Assembly: GCF_015207285.1 (NCBI RefSeq)
Contig: NZ_JADEXD010000024.1
Coordinates: forward strand, 1-50,245
Direction: 5' to 3'
Length of the DNA stretch: 50,245 nucleotides
Origin: Tychonema sp. LEGE 07203
GTDB taxonomy: Bacteria > Cyanobacteriota > Cyanobacteriia > Cyanobacteriales > Microcoleaceae
The notes beneath the pieces were generated by a model that saw only the letters and a program-made list of their open reading frames with translations, was not told where the DNA came from and made no database searches. Positions 27,058-35,300 of this stretch are shown here, in pieces. Both the position numbers and the translations under genes were made by a program. The first letter of the stretch is position 1. Each line of letters begins with the position of its first letter.

Positions 27058-27384
27058 TTAATTTTCCTCATTTCTAGCGATCGCAGCTTCAATTTCCTCT
27101 GGGTGTGCCTCAGCATAAGCCCAAGCATTCGCCAAATCTGCTGCACTCAAATGAGGAAAGTCTTGCAAAATTCGCACATCATTTGCACCCAGAAGGCGAT
27201 AATTTACCATCGACCAAACAGGTATGCGAGTCTTAGCAATTCTAGCATCGCCGCCGCACACGCCCGGAGTTTTTTCGATTCCTTGCCAAGTATTGCTTAG
27301 ACTTTGGACTAATAGCTGTATTGCCTGAGTTTTTTCACCGGGAGTTAAGGCAAGTAGTTGCTTTTCTAATTCTTTCAGTAGCAT
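27058..27384 (-). CDS. DUF433 antitoxin, pair 2
   Basis: A 108-residue DUF433 protein with the core TPGVCGGDARIAKTRIPVWS and LSAADLANAWAYAEAHPEEI. It is the same length as the pair 1 antitoxin and aligns end to end. It is the upstream member of the second tandem module; the pair 1 and pair 2 modules are separated by only 95 bases. Confidence 0.85.
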   Translation of the reverse strand: MLLKELEKQLLALTPGEKTQAIQLLVQSLSNTWQGIEKTPGVCGGDARIAKTRIPVWSMVNYRLLGANDVRILQDFPHLSAADLANAWAYAEAHPEEIEAAIARNEEN

Positions 27385-27444
27385 TATTTACAATCTCATT
27401 TTTACAGAAGTAAGATTTGTTAGCTCTATTGTATTATAGCAAAT

Positions 27445-27954
27445 TCATCCCTCCGAGTCCACCTGTTGAACCTGTTCCAAGGTTAGCCGCAGCACCTCTG
27501 CGATTTGCTCGTCGCTCAAGCCAAACTGCCGTAACTTACCAATTGTTTCGATCTTGGCTTCATCGTTTGCCTGCTGAAAGTCAGGATGTTTAGGCGGATT
27601 TTCCTCTGGGGTAGCTGTGGGGCGATCGGAACAGACGTTGATGTAGCCAATAATGTTGCTATTACCAATAGTACAATCCGAGATATTCAGATTTCCTTGC
27701 CGATCGAGAACAGATTTAAGATTACCTTTATCAACAGGTTCATCAAAGGCTTGAGATAACATTTGTAAAAGTTCGTAACCCACATCTTTAACGTGACCTT
27801 GTGTAAGACGATAAGTGTCTGCAATCTCAGTATACTTTTGTTGTTTCAGAGTTCCCTCAATAATTCCGCGCTGCAAGTCATTTAGACGCTTGCCTGTCTT
27901 GGCATAGACAACTTTATCTACAAATTCCAATACCTGGTGAGTGTCCATCAGCAT
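27445..27954 (-). CDS. vMAP-type HTH protein (vWA-MoxR-associated N-terminal HTH), stand-alone
   Basis: Residues about 5-85 (FVDKVVYAKTGKRLNDLQRG ... YTEIADTYRLTQGHVKDVGY) match the N-terminal HTH domain that cyanobacteria usually carry at the head of large NTPase/effector proteins of vWA-MoxR-associated conflict systems. Here it stands alone in a 169-residue protein. After a linker with DRQGNLNISDCTIGNSN, the C-terminal tail (about 137-164: IGKLRQFGLSDEQIAEVLRL) resembles tails of cyanobacterial Rpn-like proteins. It is divergent from the nuclease-like operon at 28133 and faces phased direct repeats, so it may be a local regulator. ATG at 27954 and 27948 are both possible. Confidence 0.7.
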   Translation of the reverse strand: MLMDTHQVLEFVDKVVYAKTGKRLNDLQRGIIEGTLKQQKYTEIADTYRLTQGHVKDVGYELLQMLSQAFDEPVDKGNLKSVLDRQGNLNISDCTIGNSNIIGYINVCSDRPTATPEENPPKHPDFQQANDEAKIETIGKLRQFGLSDEQIAEVLRLTLEQVQQVDSEG

Positions 27955-27980
27955 AGATGTGAGAGAACTGGCGTTATTAT

Positions 27981-28060
27981 ACCCGACTTTATCCGTCTAT
28001 ATCCGTCCCGATCCGACTTGCACATCAAAGGTTAGAAAAGATCCGTCTTTTTCCGCTTTT
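27981..28060. promoter_or_regulatory. 10-bp-phased direct repeats in a divergent promoter region
   Basis: ACCCGACTTT, ATCCGTCTAT, ATCCGTCCCG and ATCCGACTTG start at 27981, 27991, 28001 and 28011. Two more, ATCCGTCTTT and TTCCGCTTTT, start at 28041 and 28051, still in the same 10-base phase. One helical turn per unit puts every copy on one DNA face. The repeats lie between the HTH gene and the nuclease-like operon, so they look like an operator of one or both. Confidence 0.7.
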
Positions 28061-28132
28061 CAGATTGTGAGAGAAAACTCTACTATATGAAAGGTAAAGT
28101 TATGAAACGTAGCTTGACAGGAGAAAGTAGCT

Positions 28133-29398
28133 ATGAGTGGAGGACTGTTCGACTGGGTTGGCGAAGTCGTTACTGGGCTCGGCTCTGAGATTGCTGAAGC
28201 TTTGGGCTTTGATGATGCTGCTGGTAGTAACTCAGGGGACGGACAGGAAAAAAGCAGTAACAGCGATCGAGAAAGAGGTAGAGCTAGTTATCAACAGGGA
28301 GAAGACTTGGAGGTATACACAGAGGAAAAGCTCGAAAAGTTTGGATTAAATGCTGTTCAGGTTCCTCGTAACTTCCTTTATAATGAGACATTTGAACAGT
28401 ACGGCAGACCTACTCAAGTCGATGTCACCATTGATGATAACAATGACAACGAAGTAGCAATAATAGAGTGCAAAGCTTACACAACAAAATGGAATGATGT
28501 GGATCAAGCTCAACGGCTAGTTCATGTAGCCAAGGAAAGAGGAATTCCCCTAATTTTTTCTACTTCTGATGGAACTACAGACTGCTTTGGCTCTCGTGTC
28601 AAAGAAGTTTTGAATGAAAATCAGTGCTTCGTAATCTCTCCCGATAATATCTTCTTTGCCGATCCATCTGATGTCAAAGAAAATGGCATTACGTTGGGAC
28701 TTCCTCCTGAAATTAAACCTCACTGGAATAGTAACAGTAGTGATAGTGGAGGAGAATCGTTATCGAGTGATGGTGGAGGAGAAGCATTACTTGGTGGCTT
28801 CATATCATCATTTGTTGGCTTTTTTGGGAGCAGTTCCGACTCTGAATCAAGCGATAGTTCTGATTCCAATAGCAGTGATTCTAGCGATAGTGGTGGCTCT
28901 TGGGATTTGTTCGGTAATTGGTTCAGTGATAGCTCTGACTCTGAATCAAGCGATAGTTCTGATTCCAATAGCAGTGATTCTAGCGATAGTGGTGGCTCTT
29001 GGGATTTGTTCGGTAATTGGTTCAGTGATAGCTCTGACTCTGAATCGAGTGATAGTTCTGATTCCAATAGCAGTGATTCTAGCGATAGTGGTGGCTCTTG
29101 GGATTTGTTCGGTAATTGGTTCAGTGATAGCTCTGACTCTGAATCAAGCGATAGTTCTGATTGCAGCAGTAGCGACTCTGACTCAAGTTACAGTTCCCAC
29201 TCTGGCTCAAGCTACAGTTCCGATTCTGGAAGTAGTGATTCTAGCGATAGTGGCGGCTCTTGGGATTTGTTCGGCGGTAGCTCTTACTCTGACTCAAGCT
29301 ACAGTTCCGATTCGGGAAGTAGTGATTGTGGAAGTGGGGATCGTGGCGATAGTGGCGGATCTGATAGTAGCTCTAGCAGTACCGAGAGTTGGTGGTAA
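28133..29398 (+). CDS. PD-(D/E)XK-like restriction-endonuclease-fold protein with Ser/Asp repeat tail
   Basis: In this 421-residue protein, residues about 55-170 look like a Mrr/PD-(D/E)XK nuclease core: D97 in QVDVTI, then E112 and K114 in AIIECKAYTTKW, with QAQRLVHVAKERGIPLIFST after it. From about residue 200 it becomes a Ser/Asp-rich tail, with a 33-residue unit (GGSWDLFGNWFSDSSDSES and more) repeated about three times. The start MSGGLFDWVGEVVTGLG is amphipathic. A Shine-Dalgarno AGGAGA precedes ATG at 28133. It is the first gene of a four-gene plus-strand run. The nuclease call is inferred from motifs; I cannot tell whether the substrate is DNA, RNA or neither. Confidence 0.7.
   Translation: MSGGLFDWVGEVVTGLGSEIAEALGFDDAAGSNSGDGQEKSSNSDRERGRASYQQGEDLEVYTEEKLEKFGLNAVQVPRNFLYNETFEQYGRPTQVDVTIDDNNDNEVAIIECKAYTTKWNDVDQAQRLVHVAKERGIPLIFSTSDGTTDCFGSRVKEVLNENQCFVISPDNIFFADPSDVKENGITLGLPPEIKPHWNSNSSDSGGESLSSDGGGEALLGGFISSFVGFFGSSSDSESSDSSDSNSSDSSDSGGSWDLFGNWFSDSSDSESSDSSDSNSSDSSDSGGSWDLFGNWFSDSSDSESSDSSDSNSSDSSDSGGSWDLFGNWFSDSSDSESSDSSDCSSSDSDSSYSSHSGSSYSSDSGSSDSSDSGGSWDLFGGSSYSDSSYSSDSGSSDCGSGDRGDSGGSDSSSSSTESWW
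28838..29148 (+). repeat. 99-bp in-frame tandem repeats in the Ser/Asp tail
   Basis: TCTGAATCAA starts at 28841, 28940, 29039 (TCGA variant) and 29138, exactly 99 bases apart. The units are almost identical at the base level and encode 33 residues each, with GGSWDLFGNWF followed by SD/SS runs. The fourth copy decays into a related but diverged stretch. The near-identity implies recent expansion or homogenisation. Confidence 0.92.
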
Positions 29399-29424
29399 CA
29401 CTTGCTTTTTATGGGAAGGAAGCA

Positions 29425-29538
29425 ATGGATAAAGCTATCTGGCAACAAAATAAATTTTCGGCAAAGGTAAGCGACTACATAATCCTAGTAGCACAGGGCA
29501 ACATCCTAAATAGTGAGACTTGCAGTGTGGTTTTATGA
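29425..29538 (+). CDS. 37-residue peptide coupled to the downstream membrane-protein gene
   Basis: The frame MDKAIWQQNKFSAKVSDYII LVAQ..., 37 codons, starts at 29425 after GGAAGGA, a good ribosome site. It ends with TGA at 29536-29538, overlapping the ATG of the next gene at 29535 as ATGA. Such coupling is typical of real co-translated genes. No domain is recognisable. It could also be only a leader that controls translation of the next gene. Confidence 0.5.
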   Translation: MDKAIWQQNKFSAKVSDYIILVAQGNILNSETCSVVL

Positions 29539-30149
29539 CTCAACAACCAGTTATTAGACAAGAGACTGATAGCGGACACAATTTTGAGAGTGTTCTCGCT
29601 CAACTATCGGAAAAAATCAGAAAAAGCAAATGGGCGAGGTCTTCCTTAGATACCATAGTTACAGATGGTTTGGAAGTTGCCAAGGAGACTGACGCTATTT
29701 ACTCTAAGGAAGGAATCTTTACACAATTTAGGTTATACCTACTGTACAAAGTAGCTTTTGAAGTATGGTCATATCAACATCAAGCTATTCTCCATATTCT
29801 AGAAGCAGGTAAATCGGAACAGTTGAAAAAACATTCCCAGCTAGTTTTGCAGCATCACAATGTAATGAGCAATATGTTTTATAAGCTCAACCAGCTTGCT
29901 ACTGTCCCTGGCCCAAATAGCTTGAGAGAGCCTTGGTTATCAGTATGGACACAGACTATCGATGAATTGGCGAAATTCGTAGACATCCCAAAGGTTGATC
30001 CGGTAAAGCAAAAAAATCTAAATTTATTCAGATTTAAGTTGAGGATGAGACTACCGGGTATGTCTCCACAGACTATGTATGTCATTTTTTCAACCTTTTT
30101 ATTGGTGCTTGGAATACTGATTGCTACCCTACTACTGATTCATAATTGA
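29535..30149 (+). CDS. Tail-anchored membrane protein of unknown function
   Basis: The protein has 204 residues from ATG at 29535 (MTQQPVIRQETDSGHNFESV). It is soluble and helical up to about residue 178 and ends in one hydrophobic segment (VIFSTFLLVLGILIATLLL). An upstream TTG at 29520 would add 5 residues but lacks support, while the ATGA overlap with the 37-codon frame favours 29535. I recognise no family. The cytosolic part with a C-terminal anchor suggests it sits at a membrane and works with the four-helix protein 8 bases downstream. Confidence 0.65.
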   Translation: MTQQPVIRQETDSGHNFESVLAQLSEKIRKSKWARSSLDTIVTDGLEVAKETDAIYSKEGIFTQFRLYLLYKVAFEVWSYQHQAILHILEAGKSEQLKKHSQLVLQHHNVMSNMFYKLNQLATVPGPNSLREPWLSVWTQTIDELAKFVDIPKVDPVKQKNLNLFRFKLRMRLPGMSPQTMYVIFSTFLLVLGILIATLLLIHN

Positions 30150-30156
30150 GGAATAT

Positions 30157-30591
30157 ATGAGAGATAAAGGAATATCACCAATCTTAATTACTGGGTTTTC
30201 TTTTGGAATCCTGTGGGACTTCGTGACAACATTTTTAGGAGTAGTATCCATAGTTGCAGGCTCAAATTTTTCTATTTCTCTTAAGAACCTTGATACTAAC
30301 ACTTTTGGAGTCTACGGAATAGCTTTTGTTAGTACAGTTATAGTTTTTTGCTTCAACCTAATTACTAAAAATGTCTGGCAAGAAGCTAGTGAGGGCCAAT
30401 GGACATTAGTAGCACCTTGGTTGCTCTGCGTTTTTTTTGACTTCTTTACATCACTTGCTGGAAACTACAAATTTATACTTCCGGGTAGACAAAATGAAAT
30501 AGCTGTTATAGGTGTCGTATGGTTCATAACTTTACTCACTACTATCAGTCCAATGACTGTTTACTATTTAATTAAAGACTACGAGGATTAG
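30157..30591 (+). CDS. Four-helix membrane protein of unknown function
   Basis: A 144-residue hydrophobic protein with four apparent transmembrane segments: ILITGFSFGILWDFVTTFLG, FGVYGIAFVSTVIVFCFNLI, LVAPWLLCVFFDFFTSLA and IAVIGVVWFITLLTTISPM. It ends in YLIKDYED. It begins 7 bases after the tail-anchored protein with TGAGGAAT upstream, so it is in the same operon as the nuclease-like gene. No homologous family is recognised. A REP-derived terminator follows. Confidence 0.65.
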   Translation: MRDKGISPILITGFSFGILWDFVTTFLGVVSIVAGSNFSISLKNLDTNTFGVYGIAFVSTVIVFCFNLITKNVWQEASEGQWTLVAPWLLCVFFDFFTSLAGNYKFILPGRQNEIAVIGVVWFITLLTTISPMTVYYLIKDYED

Positions 30592-30624
30592 AACCGCTAG
30601 ATAGATATAAATCCTCAAAACAAA

Positions 30625-30655
30625 AACCCGGTTTCTTGGAGAAAGCGGGTTTTTT
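30625..30655 (+). terminator. Terminator-like hairpin made from a REP sequence
   Basis: AACCCG at 30625-30630 pairs with CGGGTT at 30646-30651, and GTTTCT/AGAAAG extend the stem with one mismatch. A run of T follows. The AACCCGGTTTCT core is that of the REP family, so a REP unit appears to serve as the terminator of the 28133-30591 operon. Confidence 0.7.
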
Positions 30656-30761
30656 ACAATAGGCGAACATAATTAGCGATCGCAGTACCCGATCGCCCGT
30701 CTCCACCCAACAGCGAAAAATGTGATATAATGTCAAGTAAAAATATAAATAATCAACCATC

Positions 30762-31103
30762 ATGCAATTAGAAGATTACTTTGAATTTTTAACACAAGAA
30801 GATATCCGCATCAAAGGAACCCGCGTCGGTATCGAACACATTCTCTACGAATACATCCACCGCGGCCAAACTCCTGAAGCCATAGCTCAAAAATTTCGGA
30901 CAGTGACGATGGCTCAAGTTTATGCTACGATTTTGTACTATCTGGAAAATCCCAAAACAGTAGGTAAATATGTAGGAGATTGGTTAGAATATTGCCTCAA
31001 ATCTGAAGCTGAATACGATCGCAATCCATCACCTTTTGTCTTGAAAATGCGTCAGATTAAAGAGCAAAAGCAGAAATCTCAACAACTGGATCGAGTTTAT
31101 TAA
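30762..31103 (+). CDS. DUF433 antitoxin, pair 3
   Basis: A 113-residue DUF433 protein of a second subtype: MQLEDYFEFLTQEDIRIKGT then RVGIEHILYEYIHRGQTPEA and YATILYYLENPKTVGKYV. It lacks the VCGGD core of pairs 1 and 2. It resembles the antitoxin at 49518-49868 throughout. Its stop overlaps the toxin start as TAATG, indicating translational coupling. It starts 170 bases after the operon terminator, so it is a separate unit. Confidence 0.85.
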   Translation: MQLEDYFEFLTQEDIRIKGTRVGIEHILYEYIHRGQTPEAIAQKFRTVTMAQVYATILYYLENPKTVGKYVGDWLEYCLKSEAEYDRNPSPFVLKMRQIKEQKQKSQQLDRVY

Positions 31104-31465
31104 TGAGTGTCAAATATCTGTTAGACGAAAATATCGATCCTGAATATCGGGTGCAGCTTTTGTATCATCAATCCGATCTGGTTGTTTTGATGGTTGGTGA
31201 TGAAGGTGTTCCGCCGAAAGGAACTAAAGATCCAGAGATTTTATGTTGGTGCGAGGAGAATAACTTTATCCTTGTTACTAATAACCGACGTTCAATGCCA
31301 GTTCATTTGTCAGATCATACAGCCGAAGGTCGTCACGTTCTAGGAATTCTGACAATCCGCTTGAATGCAGATATGGGTAAAGTAATTGAGGAGTTAATTG
31401 AAATTGCCGGAGCATCTTTTGAAAATGAATATCAAGATCGGATTGAATTTATCCCGCTTATCTAA
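31103..31465 (+). CDS. DUF5615 PIN-like toxin, pair 3
   Basis: This 120-residue DUF5615-like toxin has the acidic start KYLLDENIDPEY, then ILCWCEENNFILVTNNRRSM and PVHLSDH. The NNRRSMPVHL block is shared with the toxin at 49178-49540. ATG at 31103 overlaps the antitoxin stop. It converges on the orphan antitoxin-like gene at 31486, with 20 bases between. Confidence 0.83.
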   Translation: MSVKYLLDENIDPEYRVQLLYHQSDLVVLMVGDEGVPPKGTKDPEILCWCEENNFILVTNNRRSMPVHLSDHTAEGRHVLGILTIRLNADMGKVIEELIEIAGASFENEYQDRIEFIPLI

Positions 31466-31485
31466 TTTCCAGGGCGGACAATATA

Positions 31486-31974
31486 TCAATTATAAGAGCT
31501 GTATACTCTGGTCTCATGCAATTCCTCTTCCTGGCTAAACTCAGCTAATTCCTTGAGAATTTCACGGCGCTTAACACTACGCTGCTGTTTGTATGCGATC
31601 GCACTTGCCAAACTAATCCGCCGCTGGTTTCCTACTTTTCCATAGGCAATTTCCCCATCATCGAGCAATTTCACCACAAATTCTGGCGACACATTCAGCA
31701 AACTAGCAGTTGCTTCAACAGTCATATCTTGCTCAATCGGCACTAAAGATACTGCTTTACCAGCCGCCATCAAATGCGTGGCTTGACACAACAATTGATA
31801 GAGAGATTGAGGAAGTGCGATTTCTTCCCCGCCCACTTCCACAAGTTTTACTTTTAATGTCTCAGAATCACCATTTTCTATCTTGAGAGATAGCATTTTA
31901 TCCAACAACTTGATAGCTATTGTTTCTTCTTCTGTCGGTAAAACCGGATCTAAGAGTATTTTTTGCCTGCTCAT
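31486..31974 (-). CDS. Excisionase-like (AlpA/HTH) antitoxin without toxin
   Basis: In this 162-residue protein, a segment near residues 84-120 (DMTVEATASLLNVSPEFVVK then LLDDGEIAYGKVGNQRRI) is an excisionase-type HTH that reads DNA grooves. The N-terminal half resembles a dimerisation/antitoxin segment. Such proteins are usually followed by a PIN-domain toxin; here the downstream side is occupied by the convergent pair 3 toxin and no partner is visible. It is likely an orphan or remnant antitoxin, or a simple regulator. Confidence 0.7.
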   Translation of the reverse strand: MSRQKILLDPVLPTEEETIAIKLLDKMLSLKIENGDSETLKVKLVEVGGEEIALPQSLYQLLCQATHLMAAGKAVSLVPIEQDMTVEATASLLNVSPEFVVKLLDDGEIAYGKVGNQRRISLASAIAYKQQRSVKRREILKELAEFSQEEELHETRVYSSYN

Positions 31975-32339
31975 GAAAATGTTTCCTGAATAAGTTTAAT
32001 GGTATTATAATAATGATGCAAAATGTCAGTTGACATCCTAATTATTTCTCTCCCTTCTCTTCCTCTGCGTTCTCTGCGTTCTCTGCGGTTAAAAAATCAT
32101 TCCAATCTAGACGCGCCAATAATTAGATATTTTTTCAGCATAAATATTTAGCCCAGAGTTCCTGACAGTTAACTCATCGGTTATAACTATTTTTGCACGA
32201 TCGATCGCACCAGCAATAATTTTTTCCTGCATCTACCCAATACAGTAAATCTATATATAATACATCATACTAGATCGATCGCCATCCCACGCTCTGCTCT
32301 AGATCGCAATTTTTTGATCACTTTGAGAGACTTATCCAA
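31975..32339. other. Intergenic region upstream of glutamate synthase
   Basis: No gene is supported. The region holds a CTCTGCG repeat (32046-32095) and an AT-rich stretch with TATATATAATACATC near 32252-32266, a plausible -10 region for the glutamate synthase. I looked for an NtcA box (GTA-N8-TAC) and did not find a clear one. Confidence 0.4.
32046..32095. repeat. Dispersed CTCTGCGTT repeat
   Basis: A copy of the element at 8958: CTTCCTCTGCGTTCTCTGCG, then TTCTCTGCGGTTAAAAAA. It lies between the excisionase-like gene and the glutamate synthase. Confidence 0.85.
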
Positions 32340-35300
32340 ATGAATAGCAACGGACTGCCAGCAAAACAAGGCCTTTACGATCCGCAGTTCGAGCACGACG
32401 CTTGCGGAGTCGGGTTCATCGTACACATGAAAGGAAACAAATCCCACGAAATCGTCGAACAGGGACTAACAATCCTGCTGAACCTCGACCACCGGGGGGC
32501 CTGCGGCTGCGAACCCAACACCGGAGACGGAGCGGGAATTTTGATGCAAGTGCCGCACAAATTCATGAAAAAAGTAACAGCGGCCCTCAACATTGAACTT
32601 CCAGAAGCCGGCGAGTACGGAGTTGGCGCGATTTACTCATCGCCAAATCAGACGGAACGCGAAAACGGCAAACGCATATTTGAGGAAATCGCGGCAGAAG
32701 AAGGCCAAGAAGTGCTCGGCTGGCGCGAAGTTCCCACGGACAACTCATCCCTCGGCGACACCGCCAAATTTAGCGAACCCTTCATGCAGCAAGTGTTCCT
32801 CCGGCGCGCCGCCGGTATCGACGAGGCTGCCTTCGAGCGGAAACTGTACGTCATCCGCAAACGCGCTCACAACGCCATCCGCACAACGCAAGTAGACCCC
32901 TACTGGTATAATTCCACACTCTCCTGCCGGACGATCGTCTACAAAGGAATGTTAATGCCGGTGCAAGTGGGAGATTACTATCGGGACCTCCACGACCCCG
33001 ACATGGAAAGCGCTCTAGCCCTAGTTCACTCGCGCTTCAGCACCAATACATTTCCGAGTTGGGAACGATCGCACCCTTACCGCTACATCGCCCACAACGG
33101 CGAAATCAACACCATGCGCGGCAACATCAACTGGATGCACGCGCGGCAATCCTTGTTCGAGTCGGAGTTGTTCGGAGACGATTTAAAGAAAATCCCGAAC
33201 TTAATCAACATCGAAGGTAGCGACTCGACAATCTTTGACAACGCTTTGGAATTGCTATATTTGGCCGGGCGTTCTTTACCCCACGCCGTAATGATGATGA
33301 TTCCCGAACCTTGGACGGCCCACGAGTCCATGAGTGACGAGAAAAAAGCTTTCTACGAATACCATTCCTGCTTGATGGAACCTTGGGACGGCCCGGCTTC
33401 GATCGCATTTACCGATGGTACTTCGATCGGCGCAGTGCTCGATCGCAACGGTTTGCGGCCTTCCCGCTACTGCGTCACCAAAGACGACTTAGTAATTATG
33501 GCATCCGAAGCCGGAGTTTTGCCGATCGCCCCAGAAAGAATCCTATCAAAAGGCCGCCTGCAACCGGGGCGGCTGTTCCTAGTAAATACCGAGGAAGGCC
33601 GCATCGTTTCTGACGAAGAAATTAAGACCAAAATCGCCACAGAACACCCGTACCGCCAGTGGATTGACCAGCACATGGTCGAGATTGCCAAACTACCAGA
33701 TGCGCCAGCAGTCGCAGAATCCGACCCCGAAACATTGATCCAGCGCCAAATGGCTTTTGGCTACACCTTTGAAGAACTGCGGTTGCTGTTAGCGCCAATG
33801 GCAACAAACGGCGTGGAAGCTGTCGGGGCGATGGGTGCAGATACGCCGCTAGCCGTTTTGTCGAACAGACCAAAACTGCTTTACGAATACTTCCAGCAAC
33901 TGTTTGCTCAAGTTACCAATCCGCCGATCGATTCGATCCGCGAAGAAATTGTCACTTCTGCCGAAACTACGATCGGCGCTGAACGCAATTTGCTGAAACC
34001 GGAACCGGAAAGCTGTCATTTAATCGAACTGAAAACACCAATTCTCAGCAATGAAGAATTGGCTAAACTCAAACAGGTAAAAACAGGTAATTTCCGCTCT
34101 ACTACACTGCCGATTTTGTTCGACCCAAAAACAGGAGTAAAAGGTGTAGAACAGGCGTTAGAAGAAGTATTTGCAGCAGCAGATAGCGCAATCGCCTCTG
34201 GGGTGAATATCATCATTTTGAGCGATCGGGGCATCAATTCCGACAAAGCCCCAATTCCCGCGCTGCTGGCGGTTGCGGGCCTCCACCACCACTTGATCCG
34301 CCAAGGTACGCGCACGCGGGCGGGACTCGTGCTCGAATCCGGCGAACCGAGGGAAGTGCATCACTTTGCGACACTTATTGGATATGGTTGCGGCGCAATT
34401 AATCCGTATTTGGCCTTCGAGACGATCGCCGATTCGATCCAACAAGGTTTGCTGCTAAATGTCGATTACAAAACAGCTTGCAAAAACTACATCAAAGCCG
34501 CAACCAAAGGCGTGACGAAAGTTGCCTCAAAAATCGGGATTTCGACAATTCAAAGTTATCGCGGCGCGCAGATTTTTGAAGCAATTGGCTTGAACAAATC
34601 CGTAGTCGATAAATACTTTGCTTGGACAGCTTCCCGGATTGAAGGTGTAGACTTGGAAGTCATCGCCCGAGAAGCAATTTTGCGCCACACCCACGCCTTC
34701 CCCGAACGCCCCAGCAGCGGACATACTCTCGATGTCGGCGGCGAATATCAGTGGCGGAAAGAAGGCGAAGCCCACTTGTTTAGCCCGCAGACAATTCACG
34801 CGCTACAACAAGCAGTTCGCGAAGGAAGTTACCCGCTTTTCCAAAAGTATTCCGCCCTGGTAAACGAACAAAACCAGCAGCATTTTACCTTGCGCGGTTT
34901 GTTGCAATTCAAGCAGCGGGAATCAATCCCAATTGAGGAAGTCGAACCCGTGGAATCTATTCTCAAACGCTTTAAAACTGGGGCGATGAGTTACGGTTCA
35001 ATTTCCCAAGAAGCCCACGAATCTTTGGCTGTAGCGATGAACCGCATTGGTGGTAAATCGAACACCGGTGAAGGTGGCGAAGATCCGGAAAGATATACTT
35101 GGACAAACGATCGCGGCGACTCGAAAAACAGCGCGATCAAACAAGTTGCTTCCGGGCGTTTCGGCGTTACCAGCTTGTACCTTTCCCAAGCCAAGGAACT
35201 GCAAATCAAGATGGCGCAGGGGGCAAAACCCGGAGAAGGCGGACAGTTGCCGGGTAAAAAAGTATACCCGTGGATTGCGAAAGTACGGAACTCGACTCCT

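Noticed and set aside
28656-29432. Hydrophobic plus-strand frame inside the Ser/Asp gene
   Set aside because: It is an out-of-frame reading of the 99-base repeats, and the main frame has a better start and ribosome site.
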